From the NCBI GenBank assembly GCA_028291845.1, contig JAQGNM010000429.1, positions 1 to 7,259 of the forward strand: DNA of 7,259 nucleotides, in the 5' to 3' direction. Below are positions 1 through 5,742 of the stretch, one piece after another. Positions within the stretch are counted from its first letter, which is position 1. Each line of letters starts with the position of its first letter. Made by a program: the position numbers and the translations under genes. Under the pieces are notes generated by a model. The model ran no database searches. It saw nothing but the letters and a program-made list of their open reading frames with translations, and was not told the DNA's origin. The stretch is from Massilia sp. GTDB lineage: Bacteria; Pseudomonadota; Gammaproteobacteria; Burkholderiales; Burkholderiaceae_D.

Positions 1-340
1 CGGGATCGTTGATATAACCCTTCCAGCCGGTGGTTGTTCTCGGCTTTTCGAAATACACGCGCATTACCAGCAGCATGGTATCGGCCACTTCCGCCTGCAG
101 CGCCTTCAAGCGGCGGGCATAGTCGAGGCCGGCGACGGGATCGTGGATCGAGCAGGGGCCGACCACGACAAATAAACGTTTGTCCTTGCGGTCGATGATG
201 TTGCGCAGCGCTTCGCGGCCTTTCATGACGGTGTCGAATGCGGCGGCGGTCAGCGGCACTTTGCGATGCAGCTCGACCGGCGAGGGCATGCGCGCGAAGG
301 AGCTGACGTTACTGTTTTCAATATCTGCGGTGGTGGTCAT
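1..340 (-). CDS. aroG: Class I DAHP synthase, N-terminal part (partial)
   Basis: 3-deoxy-D-arabino-heptulosonate-7-phosphate synthase condenses phosphoenolpyruvate and erythrose 4-phosphate, the cytosolic first step of the shikimate pathway to aromatic amino acids. Reading leftward from the ATG at 340-338, 113 codons are present before the window edge. The peptide begins MTTTADIENSNVSSFARMPS and contains VVVGPCSIHDP (Cys63) and VMRVYFEKPRTTTGWKG (Arg94, Lys99). These match the metal-binding Cys61 and the substrate-contacting Arg92/Lys97 of E. coli AroG with an offset of two. The N-terminal segment before the barrel, which carries the feedback-inhibitor site in the AroF/G/H family, is present at normal length, so the start fits. 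A weak purine stretch (AAGAG on the minus strand) precedes the ATG. It is divergent from ybiB. Which of the AroF, AroG or AroH feedback types it is cannot be decided from this fragment. Confidence 0.93.
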   Translation of the reverse strand, partial: MTTTADIENSNVSSFARMPSPVELHRKVPLTAAAFDTVMKGREALRNIIDRKDKRLFVVVGPCSIHDPVAGLDYARRLKALQAEVADTMLLVMRVYFEKPRTTTGWKGYINDP

Positions 341-466
341 ATCGATGCTCTTACTTTGTCTTGTAAACACCAATCAGTGTAGCCGCAATCGCCTGGCTTT
401 GCTGAGGTGCCTTTGCCACGAGGATAATTTGTGCCGCAGCGCGGTCGCCCGGTGTAAGCTTTCGGC
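341..466. other. Divergent intergenic region between aroG and ybiB
   Basis: This 126-base gap must contain promoters for both divergent genes. On the minus strand a TACACT hexamer (381-376) could be a -10 for aroG, but no convincing -35 lies 16-18 bases upstream. It overlaps a short dyad, ACAC-N6-GTGT (367-380). A single TGTAAA half-site (363-368, reading TGTAAAC) resembles half a TyrR box, but no TTTACA partner is found at the required spacing. No terminator or RNA gene is evident. Confidence 0.4.
399..428 (+). promoter_or_regulatory. Possible sigma-70 promoter for ybiB
   Basis: TTGCTG (399-404) and GATAAT (423-428) are separated by 18 bases. The -10 is good (5 of 6) but the -35 matches only three of six consensus positions. 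The predicted start is about 30 bases before the ybiB ATG. Weak call based only on hexamer similarity. Confidence 0.3.
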
Positions 467-1444
467 ATGACGACTTTTACTCCACCCGACAACCATTTCC
501 CCGCCGCCCCCTTCATCAAGGAAATCGGCCGCGGCAAAAAAGGCGCGCGCAGCATGACGCGCGAGGACGCCTCTCAGCTCTACAGTGCCATGCTCGACGG
601 CCGCGTGTCCGACCTGGAGCTGGGCGGCATTTTGCTGTCGATGCGCATCAAGGGCGAATCGGTCGAAGAGATCGCCGGCTTTCTCGATGCCGCCGAAGCA
701 TCGTTCACGCTGCTGCCGCAGCCGCCGGGCCCGTTCGCTCCGGTCTTGATCCCCAGTTACAACGGCGCCCGCAAGATGGCCAACTTGACGCCGCTGCTGG
801 CCCTGCTGCTGGCAAAAGAAGGCGTGCCGGTGCTGGTGCACGGCGTCAGCCGCGATGTCGGCCGCGTGACCACGGCGGAAATTTTCGAGGCGATGGGCCT
901 GCCGGTGGCGAACGATGCGGCCGGCCTGGCGCTGGCGCACAGTTTACGACAGCCGGCCTTCATGCCGATCGGCGTGCTGGCGCCGAAGATGTACCGCCTG
1001 TTGTCGCTGCGCAGGGTTCTGGGCGTGCGCAATTCCACCCACACCCTGGTGAAAATCCTGCAGCCGTATGCCGGGCCGGCCTTGAGATTGGTGTCGTACA
1101 CCCACCCGGAATACCTGGAAATGCTGGCCGCGTATTTTATGACGGCCGCCCCGGCCGGCCGCGGCGACGCCTTCCTGATGCGCGGCACCGAGGGAGAAAC
1201 GGTGGCCAACGCCAACCGCGCCAACCAGATCGACTGGTTTCACGATCATCAACGCACCCTGCTGGTGCCGCGCGACGCCCCCACCGACATCGTTGCGCCG
1301 GCGCCGGAAGGGCGCGACGCCGGTGCTACCGCCGAGTGGATTTCACGGGCGCTGCGGGGCGAGGAGCCGGTGCCGGCATCGATTGCCGAGCAGGTGGCGC
1401 AGTGCGTGCAGGCATCGAGGAGGCTGGGTTCGGACGGTCGTTAG
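467..1444 (+). CDS. ybiB: YbiB/TrpD2 family protein (anthranilate phosphoribosyltransferase-like)
   Basis: The 325-residue protein resembles E. coli YbiB (about 320 residues) along its whole length. Landmarks are IKEIGRGKKGAR (residues 17-28), LELGGILLSMRIKGES in the N-terminal helical domain, IPSYNGARKMANLTPLL (from 95), GVRNSTHTL (186-194) and RGTEGE (239-244). YbiB has the fold of TrpD, the phosphoribosyltransferase of tryptophan synthesis, but the family (TrpD2) is reported to bind nucleic acid without anthranilate phosphoribosyltransferase activity. The TrpD-type HNLLGPL region is here replaced by the YbiB-type sequence, which supports this assignment over TrpD. The ATG at 467 places the conserved IKEIGRG motif at the expected distance. 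No strong Shine-Dalgarno is seen. It lies 43 bases before the flavoprotein gene in the same direction, so partial co-transcription is possible. Its cellular role is not well established. Confidence 0.9.
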   Translation: MTTFTPPDNHFPAAPFIKEIGRGKKGARSMTREDASQLYSAMLDGRVSDLELGGILLSMRIKGESVEEIAGFLDAAEASFTLLPQPPGPFAPVLIPSYNGARKMANLTPLLALLLAKEGVPVLVHGVSRDVGRVTTAEIFEAMGLPVANDAAGLALAHSLRQPAFMPIGVLAPKMYRLLSLRRVLGVRNSTHTLVKILQPYAGPALRLVSYTHPEYLEMLAAYFMTAAPAGRGDAFLMRGTEGETVANANRANQIDWFHDHQRTLLVPRDAPTDIVAPAPEGRDAGATAEWISRALRGEEPVPASIAEQVAQCVQASRRLGSDGR

Positions 1445-1445
1445 C

Positions 1446-1454
1446 TGGCATAAT
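1446..1454 (+). promoter_or_regulatory. Possible extended -10 promoter for the yhiN-like gene
   Basis: TGGCATAAT has the TG-n extension followed by CATAAT (five of six). It lies immediately after the ybiB stop codon, about 33 bases before the ATG at 1488. No recognisable -35 is present at normal spacing, which extended -10 promoters can tolerate. It suggests the flavoprotein gene can be transcribed independently of ybiB. Confidence 0.4.
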
Positions 1455-1487
1455 GCCGGGTTACTCATTAGCGATCGAGCAGCAACC

Positions 1488-2702
1488 ATGGCAAAAGAAT
1501 ACGACGTAGCGGTGATCGGCGCCGGCGCGGCCGGCATGATGTGCGCGGCGGTGGCCGCCCAGAACGGCAAGCGCGTCGTCCTCATCGACCACGCCGCCAA
1601 GCTGGCCGAAAAAATCCGCATCTCCGGTGGTGGTCGCTGCAATTTCACGAACATCAACACCACGCCGGCCAATTTCCTTTCGCGCAATCCGCACTTCGCC
1701 AAGAGCGCCTTGTCGCGCTACACGCCGCAGGATTTCCTGACGCTGATCAAAAAGCACCGCATCAGCTTTCACGAAAAGCACCGCGGCCAGCTGTTTTGCG
1801 ACAACTCGGCCGAGCAGATCATCGACATGCTCAAAGCCGAGTGCGCCAGCGGCGGCGTCACCTGGCGCATGCAGACCAAGGTCGAATCGCTCGAGCAGAT
1901 GGATGACGGCTTCTTGCTGGCCACCGACACCGGCGATATCCTGGCGCAGGCGGTGGTAATCGCCACCGGCGGCCTGTCGATCCCGAAAATCGGCGCCACC
2001 GATTTCGCTTTTCAGATAGCAGAACAATTCGAGCTGGCCGTGGTCGAACCCAGGCCCGGCCTGGTGCCGCTGACGTTTGACGGCCCCGCCTGGGAAGCGT
2101 TCGCGCCCCTGTCCGGTATCGCCCTGGAAGTCGAAGTGGAAACCAGCTCGGGCAAGGGCAAGACTGCCGTCAAAGGTAAATTCCGCGAGGATCTGCTGTT
2201 CACCCACCGCGGCTTGTCCGGCCCCGCCATCCTGCAGATTTCCAGCTACTGGCTGCCGGGCACGCCGATCATCGTCAATCTGTTGCCGGAAGTCGATGTC
2301 GCCGCCGAGCTGATCGAGAACAAGGGCGTATTAAAAAAGCAGATGGGCAACCTGCTGTCGCAATGGCTGCCGGCGCGCCTGGCCGAACGCCTGCTGGAGG
2401 TGGCCGACATTCCCGCGGATGCGCGCCTGGCCGACATGCCGGATGCAAAATTGCGCAAACTCGGCGATGCCATCAACCGCTGGGGCATCGTGCCGACCGG
2501 CTCGGAAGGCTATCGCAAGGCCGAAGTCACCCTGGGCGGCATCGACACCCGCGAGCTGTCGCAGCAAACCATGGAAAGCAACAAGGTCGCCGGCCTGTAT
2601 TTCATTGGCGAAGCGGTCGACGTGACCGGTTGGCTCGGTGGCTATAATTTCCAATGGGCATGGGCTTCGGCGTTCGCGGCAGGCACCGCGCTGGCCGGAT
2701 AG
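1488..2702 (+). CDS. yhiN: YhiN/HI0933-family NAD(P)/FAD-dependent oxidoreductase
   Basis: This 404-residue flavoprotein belongs to the HI0933/YhiN family (E. coli YhiN is about 400 residues). The N-terminal Rossmann fold shows the FAD-binding GAGAAG motif (Gly11, Gly13, Gly16) and an acidic residue, Asp34, at the end of the second strand. It is followed by the family signature ISGGGRCNFTN (45-55). THRGLSGP (239-246) and the C-terminal GEAVDVTGWLGGYNFQWAWA (from 374) are also typical, the latter closing the FAD site. No signal peptide or membrane segment is seen, so it is probably cytosolic. The frame stays open upstream to an ATG at 1293, but that would overlap ybiB by about 150 bases and add 65 basic, low-complexity residues. 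The ATG at 1488 puts the dinucleotide-binding strand at residue 5, as in the family. The physiological substrate of this family is not known to me. Confidence 0.93.
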   Translation: MAKEYDVAVIGAGAAGMMCAAVAAQNGKRVVLIDHAAKLAEKIRISGGGRCNFTNINTTPANFLSRNPHFAKSALSRYTPQDFLTLIKKHRISFHEKHRGQLFCDNSAEQIIDMLKAECASGGVTWRMQTKVESLEQMDDGFLLATDTGDILAQAVVIATGGLSIPKIGATDFAFQIAEQFELAVVEPRPGLVPLTFDGPAWEAFAPLSGIALEVEVETSSGKGKTAVKGKFREDLLFTHRGLSGPAILQISSYWLPGTPIIVNLLPEVDVAAELIENKGVLKKQMGNLLSQWLPARLAERLLEVADIPADARLADMPDAKLRKLGDAINRWGIVPTGSEGYRKAEVTLGGIDTRELSQQTMESNKVAGLYFIGEAVDVTGWLGGYNFQWAWASAFAAGTALAG

Positions 2703-2738
2703 GGTGTCGCGGGCAAGCCAATCGGCGCCGGTAAACAC

Positions 2739-2767
2739 TTCCAATGTGTGTAAAAGCCTGCTACACT
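2739..2767 (+). promoter_or_regulatory. Probable rpsU promoter with extended -10
   Basis: TGCTACACT (2759-2767) combines an extended TG-n with TACACT (four of six). A poor -35, TTCCAA (2739-2744), lies at 17-base spacing. The predicted start near 2774 gives a leader of about 30 nt before the rpsU ATG. This would be the main promoter of the ribosomal/primase/sigma cluster. No LexA-type box (CTGT-N8-ACAG) is seen here, unlike the E. coli operon. Confidence 0.5.
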
Positions 2768-2783
2768 CTCCTTCTTCCCTAAA

Positions 2784-2796
2784 TCAAACGGTTTGA
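2784..2796. repeat. Perfect 6-bp dyad upstream of the rpsU start
   Basis: TCAAAC (2784-2789) and GTTTGA (2791-2796) form a perfect inverted repeat around a single G, with further A/T pairing outside after one mismatch. It begins about 10 bases after the predicted transcription start and ends 8 bases before the rpsU ATG. It could be a protein-binding operator or, as RNA, a small hairpin of TCAA/TTGA with a five-base loop near the initiation site. Short dyads also occur by chance. Confidence 0.4.
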
Positions 2797-2804
2797 ATTT
2801 TTAC

Positions 2805-3017
2805 ATGACCACTATTCGCCTTAAAGAAAACGAGCCGTTCGAAGTCGCCATGCGTCGCTTCAAGCGCACGATCGAAAAAACCGGTCTGCTGACCGAACTG
2901 CGTGCTCGCGAGTTCTACGAAAAGCCAACCGCTGAGCGCAAGCGCAAGCTGGCTGCTGCCGTGAAGCGTCATTACAAGCGCATCCGCAGCCAACAACTGC
3001 CTAAGAAATTATTCTAA
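2805..3017 (+). CDS. rpsU: 30S ribosomal protein bS21
   Basis: The 70-residue basic protein matches bS21 end to end. The N-terminal ENEPFEVAMRRFKRTIEKTG aligns with the E. coli [20 protein letters not shown], and REFYEKPTAERKRK with REFYEKPTTERKRA. It ends LPKKLF. bS21 binds the 30S platform near the 3' end of 16S rRNA and assists translation initiation. The ATG at 2805 gives MTTIRLKENEPF, the expected N-terminus. A TTG at 2793 in the same frame would add only four residues and is not favoured. No Shine-Dalgarno precedes the ATG, although the gene should be highly expressed. It is the first gene of the macromolecular synthesis cluster and is followed at once by a strong terminator-like hairpin, consistent with bS21 being made in excess over primase and sigma factor. 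Confidence 0.97.
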   Translation: MTTIRLKENEPFEVAMRRFKRTIEKTGLLTELRAREFYEKPTAERKRKLAAAVKRHYKRIRSQQLPKKLF

Positions 3018-3080
3018 GATAGCTGGTCCAGTGATCCGCGACGGCTAGCACGTCCGGGTCAATGGTCTGAAGCATCGCAG

Positions 3081-3117
3081 ACCCGCTCCGGTTTTACCGC
3101 AGCGGGTTTTGCCTTTT
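3081..3117 (+). terminator. Intrinsic terminator (attenuator) after rpsU
   Basis: The left arm is ACCCGCT (3081-3087) plus CGGT (3089-3092), the loop is TTT (3093-3095), and the right arm is ACCG (3096-3099) plus AGCGGGT (3101-3107). This makes 11 base pairs with one C/C mismatch (3088/3100). The T-rich tail reads TTTTGCCTTTT to 3117. In E. coli a terminator between rpsU and dnaG lets only a fraction of transcripts read into primase; this hairpin is at the equivalent place, ahead of yqeY. Confidence 0.85.
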
Positions 3118-3122
3118 ATACT
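3093..3122 (+). promoter_or_regulatory. Probable yqeY promoter overlapping the terminator
   Basis: TATACT (3117-3122, five of six) has TTTACC (3093-3098, four of six) 18 bases upstream. The -35 lies in the loop and right arm of the terminator hairpin, and the -10 directly follows its T-rich tail. The predicted start near 3129 leaves about 17 bases before the yqeY ATG. It would restart transcription just past the terminator. The call rests on hexamer similarity only. Confidence 0.5.
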
Positions 3123-3135
3123 AACGATTTCACAA

Positions 3136-3140
3136 AGAGG
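3136..3140 (+). promoter_or_regulatory. Shine-Dalgarno of yqeY
   Basis: AGAGG lies five bases before the ATG at 3146. It fixes this start over the out-of-frame ATG at 3141. It is the only clear Shine-Dalgarno among the four genes of the macromolecular synthesis cluster. Confidence 0.75.
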
Positions 3141-3145
3141 ATGCC

Positions 3146-3592
3146 ATGGGCCTGAAAGAACAAATCACCGAAGACATGAAAACGGCGATGCGCGCGAAAG
3201 ACGCCGGCCGCTTGGGCACGGTTCGCCTGATCATCGCCGAGATCAAGCGCAAGGAAGTCGACGAGCGCATCGAAGTCACCGACGAGCAAGCCCTGGCCAT
3301 CATCGAAAAGATGATCAAGCAGAGAAAAGATTCGATCACCCAGTTCGAAGCGGGCGGCCGCGCCGACCTCGCCGACATCGAAAAAGCGGAACTGGCCATC
3401 CTCTCGACCTACATGCCCGCCGGCCTGTCGGAAGAAGAAATCAGCGCCGCCGTCCGTGAAGCGGTTACCGCCTCCGGCGCCGCCGGCCCGCAAGACATGG
3501 GCAAAGTGATGGCCCTGATCAAGCCGAAAATGCCGAAGGGTACCGACATGGGCCTGGTCTCGTCCCTCATCAAAAAAGCCCTGACGGCTTGA
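3146..3592 (+). CDS. yqeY: GatB/YqeY domain-containing protein
   Basis: The 148-residue protein is a stand-alone GatB/YqeY domain of normal family length. It opens MGLKEQITEDMKTAMRAKD, followed by LGTVRLIIAEIKRKEVDER, then a charged helical stretch with KMIKQRKDSITQFE. The C-terminal tail-like domain runs from STYMPAGLSEEEI to MGKVMALIKPKMPKG and ends SLIKKALTA. The domain also forms the tRNA-binding tail of GatB in the tRNA amidotransferase complex. A tRNA-related role for the free-standing protein is therefore often suggested, but its function is not established. It sits between rpsU and dnaG, an arrangement also known outside the enterics. Hairpins on both sides and its own likely promoter and good ribosome-binding site suggest expression partly independent of its neighbours. 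Confidence 0.93.
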   Translation: MGLKEQITEDMKTAMRAKDAGRLGTVRLIIAEIKRKEVDERIEVTDEQALAIIEKMIKQRKDSITQFEAGGRADLADIEKAELAILSTYMPAGLSEEEISAAVREAVTASGAAGPQDMGKVMALIKPKMPKGTDMGLVSSLIKKALTA

Positions 3593-3599
3593 CGAAGGG

Positions 3600-3638
3600 G
3601 GGACTGGCACGCGCGCAGCGCGGTGCCTGTCCCATTTT
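3600..3638 (+). terminator. Long GC-rich hairpin, probable terminator after yqeY
   Basis: GGGAC (3600-3604) pairs with GTCCC (3629-3633), a T/T mismatch follows, GGCAC (3606-3610) pairs with GTGCC (3623-3627), G3611 is bulged, and CGCG (3612-3615) pairs with CGCG (3619-3622) around the loop CAG. The 14 base pairs are followed by ATTTTG, a short T tract. It starts seven bases after the yqeY stop. It may serve as a terminator or mRNA-stabilising hairpin, or be a copy of a dispersed palindromic repeat. Confidence 0.65.
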
Positions 3639-3653
3639 GCGATCTGCGGCAAA

Positions 3654-3682
3654 TCAACAACTAGCCATCTCAGCGGTATAGT
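3654..3682 (+). promoter_or_regulatory. Probable dnaG promoter
   Basis: TCAACA (3654-3659, four of six) and TATAGT (3677-3682, five of six) are 17 bases apart, just downstream of the hairpin after yqeY. The predicted start near 3689 gives a leader of about 24 nt before the dnaG GTG. Hexamer similarity only. Confidence 0.45.
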
Positions 3683-3712
3683 CTGTTCCAACACAACCCC
3701 TGACAAACTGCA

Positions 3713-5509
3713 GTGATCCCTCAATCCTTCATCACCGATCTGCTCAACCGTGTCGACATCGTCGACGTGGTAGGCAAATACGTCCAGCTCAAAAAGGGCG
3801 GCGCCAATTACATGGGCTTGTGCCCATTCCACAACGAAAAGTCGCCCAGCTTTACCGTCAGCCCCACCAAACAGTTCTATCACTGCTTCGGCTGCGGCGC
3901 CCACGGCACCTCGATCGGTTTCATGATCGAATATTCCGGCATGGGTTTCATCGATGCCGTAAAGGATCTTGCCCAGGGCGTCGGCATGGTGGTCCCCGAT
4001 AACGACGACAAGATCCCGCCGGCCCAGCGCGCCGCCCAGGCCGCCCAGTCGCTGGCCCTGACCGACGCCATGACGCAAGCCTGCGATTTTTACCGCGGCC
4101 AATTAAAAGGCGCGGCCGATGCCATTGCCTATCTCAAAAACCGCGGCCTGACCGGGGAAATTGCTGCCCGCTTCGGCATGGGCTACGCGCCCAGCGGCTG
4201 GGACAATCTAAAAACCATTTTTCCCGATTACGACGCGCTGGCGCTGGTGGAATCCGGCCTGGTGATCGACAAGGTCGACGAAGATGGCAGCAACAAGAAG
4301 CGCTACGACCGTTTTCGGGAACGCATCATGTTCCCGATCCGCAACACCAAGGGCCAGGTGATCGGCTTCGGCGGCCGCGTGCTCGACAACGGCGAGCCAA
4401 AATACCTGAACTCGCCGGAAACCCCGCTGTTCCAGAAAGGTCTCGAGTTGTACGGCCTGTTTGAAGCGAGGCAAGCCATCCGCGACGCCGGCTACGTGCT
4501 GGTGACGGAGGGATATATGGACGTGGTCGCCCTGGCCCAGCTGGGCTTCCCGCAAGCCGTCGCCACGCTGGGCACCGCCTGCACCAGCACCCACGTGCAA
4601 AAGTTACTTAGACAAACCGACACCGTCATCTTCAGTTTCGACGGCGACAAGGCGGGCCGCCGCGCCGCCCGCCGCGCGCTGGAGGCGTGCTTGCCGCAAG
4701 TGACGGACAACAAGACCATCAAGTTCCTGTTCTTGCCGACTGAACACGATCCGGACAGTTTCGTGCGCGAGCGCGGCTATGAAGCGTTCGAGCAGGAAAT
4801 CCACGAAGCGATGCCGCTGTCCTCCTTCCTGTTGCGCGAAGCCCAGGGCGAGAACGACCTCGACACGCCGGAAGGGCGCGCGCGCGCCCAGTTCGACGCC
4901 AAGCCGCTGCTGCAGGCAATGGCGCCGTCGTCGCTGCGCCTGCAGATCGTGCGCGGTCTGGCCAGCATGACCCAGTCAACCCCGCCCGAGATTGAAGCGT
5001 TGTTTGAACTGGCCAAGCCGGTCTCGGTGGCAAGACGGGCGCCGCCGAAGCAGGGCCGGCCGCAACCGGTGGGGCTGGAATTACAGATGCTGCGCCATCT
5101 TGTTGCGCATCCGCCACTCAGCCTTACCCTGGATGAGTCAGCGCTGCAAAGTTTCGACTTTTTCGGCCCCGAATCTGCCGAGCGCCTGCGACAATTGGTC
5201 GCCGCCGGACAAGCCCTGGGCGAGTTCGGCGGTTTCGCGGCACTGGCGCAACAGTTGAAGGAAGCCAGCGTCGAGTACGACAGTCTTATCGCCGAGATCG
5301 CCGCTGAACCCGAATCGGACTTCGACAGCGTCAAGATGTGGCTCAGCGGGGCTGTGAGGGATATCAAGAAAAATCTGCTAAAACAGGAGATTGACCAGTT
5401 GGTTTCTTCGGGTTTGCCCTCAGATGATTCCCGAAACCGATACCGCGAATTGATTGCAATCCAAAACCAATTAATGGTCGAAGAGATCGCCGACAAAGTG
5501 CCGAGGTAG
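3713..5509 (+). CDS. dnaG: DNA primase
   Basis: DnaG synthesises RNA primers for lagging-strand replication with the DnaB helicase. The 598-residue protein (E. coli 581) has all three domains. The N-terminal zinc domain carries Cys37, His40, Cys58 and Cys61 in CPFHNEKSPSFTVSPTKQFY followed by HCFGCGAHG. The catalytic TOPRIM core carries VTEGYMDVV (Glu266) and FSFDGDKAGRR (Asp310 and Asp312), one residue beyond E. coli Glu265, Asp309 and Asp311. A helical C-terminal helicase-interacting region spans roughly 450-598. The GTG at 3713 gives (M)IPQSFITDLLNRVDIVDVVG, which matches the family N-terminus and leaves no room for another start. No Shine-Dalgarno precedes it. The GTG codon and weak initiation region fit low primase abundance. 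The stop is followed by a GC-rich 4-bp hairpin without a T tract. Confidence 0.97.
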   Translation: MIPQSFITDLLNRVDIVDVVGKYVQLKKGGANYMGLCPFHNEKSPSFTVSPTKQFYHCFGCGAHGTSIGFMIEYSGMGFIDAVKDLAQGVGMVVPDNDDKIPPAQRAAQAAQSLALTDAMTQACDFYRGQLKGAADAIAYLKNRGLTGEIAARFGMGYAPSGWDNLKTIFPDYDALALVESGLVIDKVDEDGSNKKRYDRFRERIMFPIRNTKGQVIGFGGRVLDNGEPKYLNSPETPLFQKGLELYGLFEARQAIRDAGYVLVTEGYMDVVALAQLGFPQAVATLGTACTSTHVQKLLRQTDTVIFSFDGDKAGRRAARRALEACLPQVTDNKTIKFLFLPTEHDPDSFVRERGYEAFEQEIHEAMPLSSFLLREAQGENDLDTPEGRARAQFDAKPLLQAMAPSSLRLQIVRGLASMTQSTPPEIEALFELAKPVSVARRAPPKQGRPQPVGLELQMLRHLVAHPPLSLTLDESALQSFDFFGPESAERLRQLVAAGQALGEFGGFAALAQQLKEASVEYDSLIAEIAAEPESDFDSVKMWLSGAVRDIKKNLLKQEIDQLVSSGLPSDDSRNRYRELIAIQNQLMVEEIADKVPR

Positions 5510-5533
5510 CCCGTGGGGCGGCCCCGGGGTGAC

Positions 5534-5561
5534 TAGAAATACTTTGCGTGCGTGCTATAAT
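5534..5561 (+). promoter_or_regulatory. Strong rpoD promoter (extended -10)
   Basis: TATAAT (5556-5561) is a perfect -10 preceded by TG-n (5553-5555). TAGAAA (5534-5539) is a partial -35 at 16-base spacing. It is the best promoter sequence in the window and lies just after dnaG, so rpoD can be transcribed independently of the upstream genes. In E. coli additional rpoD promoters lie inside dnaG; no heat-shock-type promoter was noticed here. Confidence 0.75.
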
Positions 5562-5600
5562 AAAACGATAAGTATTGTGTCTAATACACTAGTTTTTGCT

Positions 5601-5612
5601 GGCCGTATGGCC
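5601..5612 (+). repeat. Small GGCC hairpin in the rpoD leader
   Basis: GGCC (5601-5604), loop GTAT (5605-5608) and GGCC (5609-5612) form a four-pair hairpin followed by an A-rich stretch. Too short to be a convincing terminator; it may be a minor leader structure. Confidence 0.3.
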
Positions 5613-5654
5613 TGTTAAAAACATGTAATAAAAAGAACAGAACATTGGCTGTCG

Positions 5655-5676
5655 GAAGCATCGAAGAAGCATCAAA
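5655..5676 (+). repeat. 11-bp tandem direct repeat in the rpoD leader
   Basis: GAAGCATCGAA (5655-5665) is followed directly by GAAGCATCAAA (5666-5676), ten of eleven bases identical. It lies in the presumed untranslated leader, about 90 bases before the rpoD start. Function unknown; it could be simple slippage. Confidence 0.5.
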
Positions 5677-5728
5677 GGTGTAAGAGTGCGGTAGTGCCAG
5701 GCTGTGGGATCGCGGCCGGGAGAGGTAG

Positions 5729-5742
5729 GCCCTGAACAGGGC
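5729..5742 (+). repeat. GC-rich dyad before the rpoD start
   Basis: GCCCTG (5729-5734) and CAGGGC (5737-5742) are perfectly complementary around AA. As RNA this gives at least a GCCCU/AGGGC stem with a GAAC tetraloop, 24 bases upstream of the GTG start. It could influence ribosome access or simply be structured leader. Confidence 0.45.

Larger units (their letters stand above)
2703..2804. other. Intergenic region and rpsU leader
   Basis: The 102-base gap contains no convincing intrinsic terminator for the yhiN-like gene; a 4-bp ACAC-N7-GTGT dyad at 2735-2749 is too weak and has no T tract. From about 2739 on it holds the rpsU promoter. After that comes a pyrimidine-rich then AT-rich untranslated leader without a Shine-Dalgarno. 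Confidence 0.6.

Noticed and set aside
180..470. Plus-strand open frame over the aroG start and the ybiB start
   Set aside because: It is antisense to the recognisable DAHP synthase N-terminus and runs through the divergent promoter region.
1293..1487. Upstream in-frame extension of the yhiN-like gene to an ATG at 1293
   Set aside because: It would overlap about 150 bases of ybiB and adds low-complexity Arg-rich sequence unrelated to the family; the FAD-binding strand should start near residue 5, as it does from 1488.
2793..2804. TTG at 2793 as the rpsU start
   Set aside because: It adds only four residues not found in bS21 relatives and has no ribosome-binding site; the ATG at 2805 gives the normal N-terminus.
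3116..4102. Minus-strand open frame opposite yqeY and dnaG
   Set aside because: It spans two confidently identified genes and their intergenic hairpin on the other strand, and its Gly/Asp/His/Arg-rich sequence is typical of an antisense shadow.
5515..5529. GGGG/CCCC hairpin after dnaG as a terminator
   Set aside because: The stem is only four or five pairs with a very small loop and no T tract follows, so it is not called as an intrinsic terminator.
5623..5628. ATG-TAA start-stop pair in the rpoD leader
   Set aside because: Minimal start-stop elements can affect translation, but a single occurrence without a Shine-Dalgarno in AT-rich DNA is not evidence.
5645..5683. Possible 12-residue leader peptide starting with TTG in the rpoD leader
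   Set aside because: It has a rare start codon, no clear ribosome-binding site and no attenuation-type codon run; a chance open stretch this short is expected.
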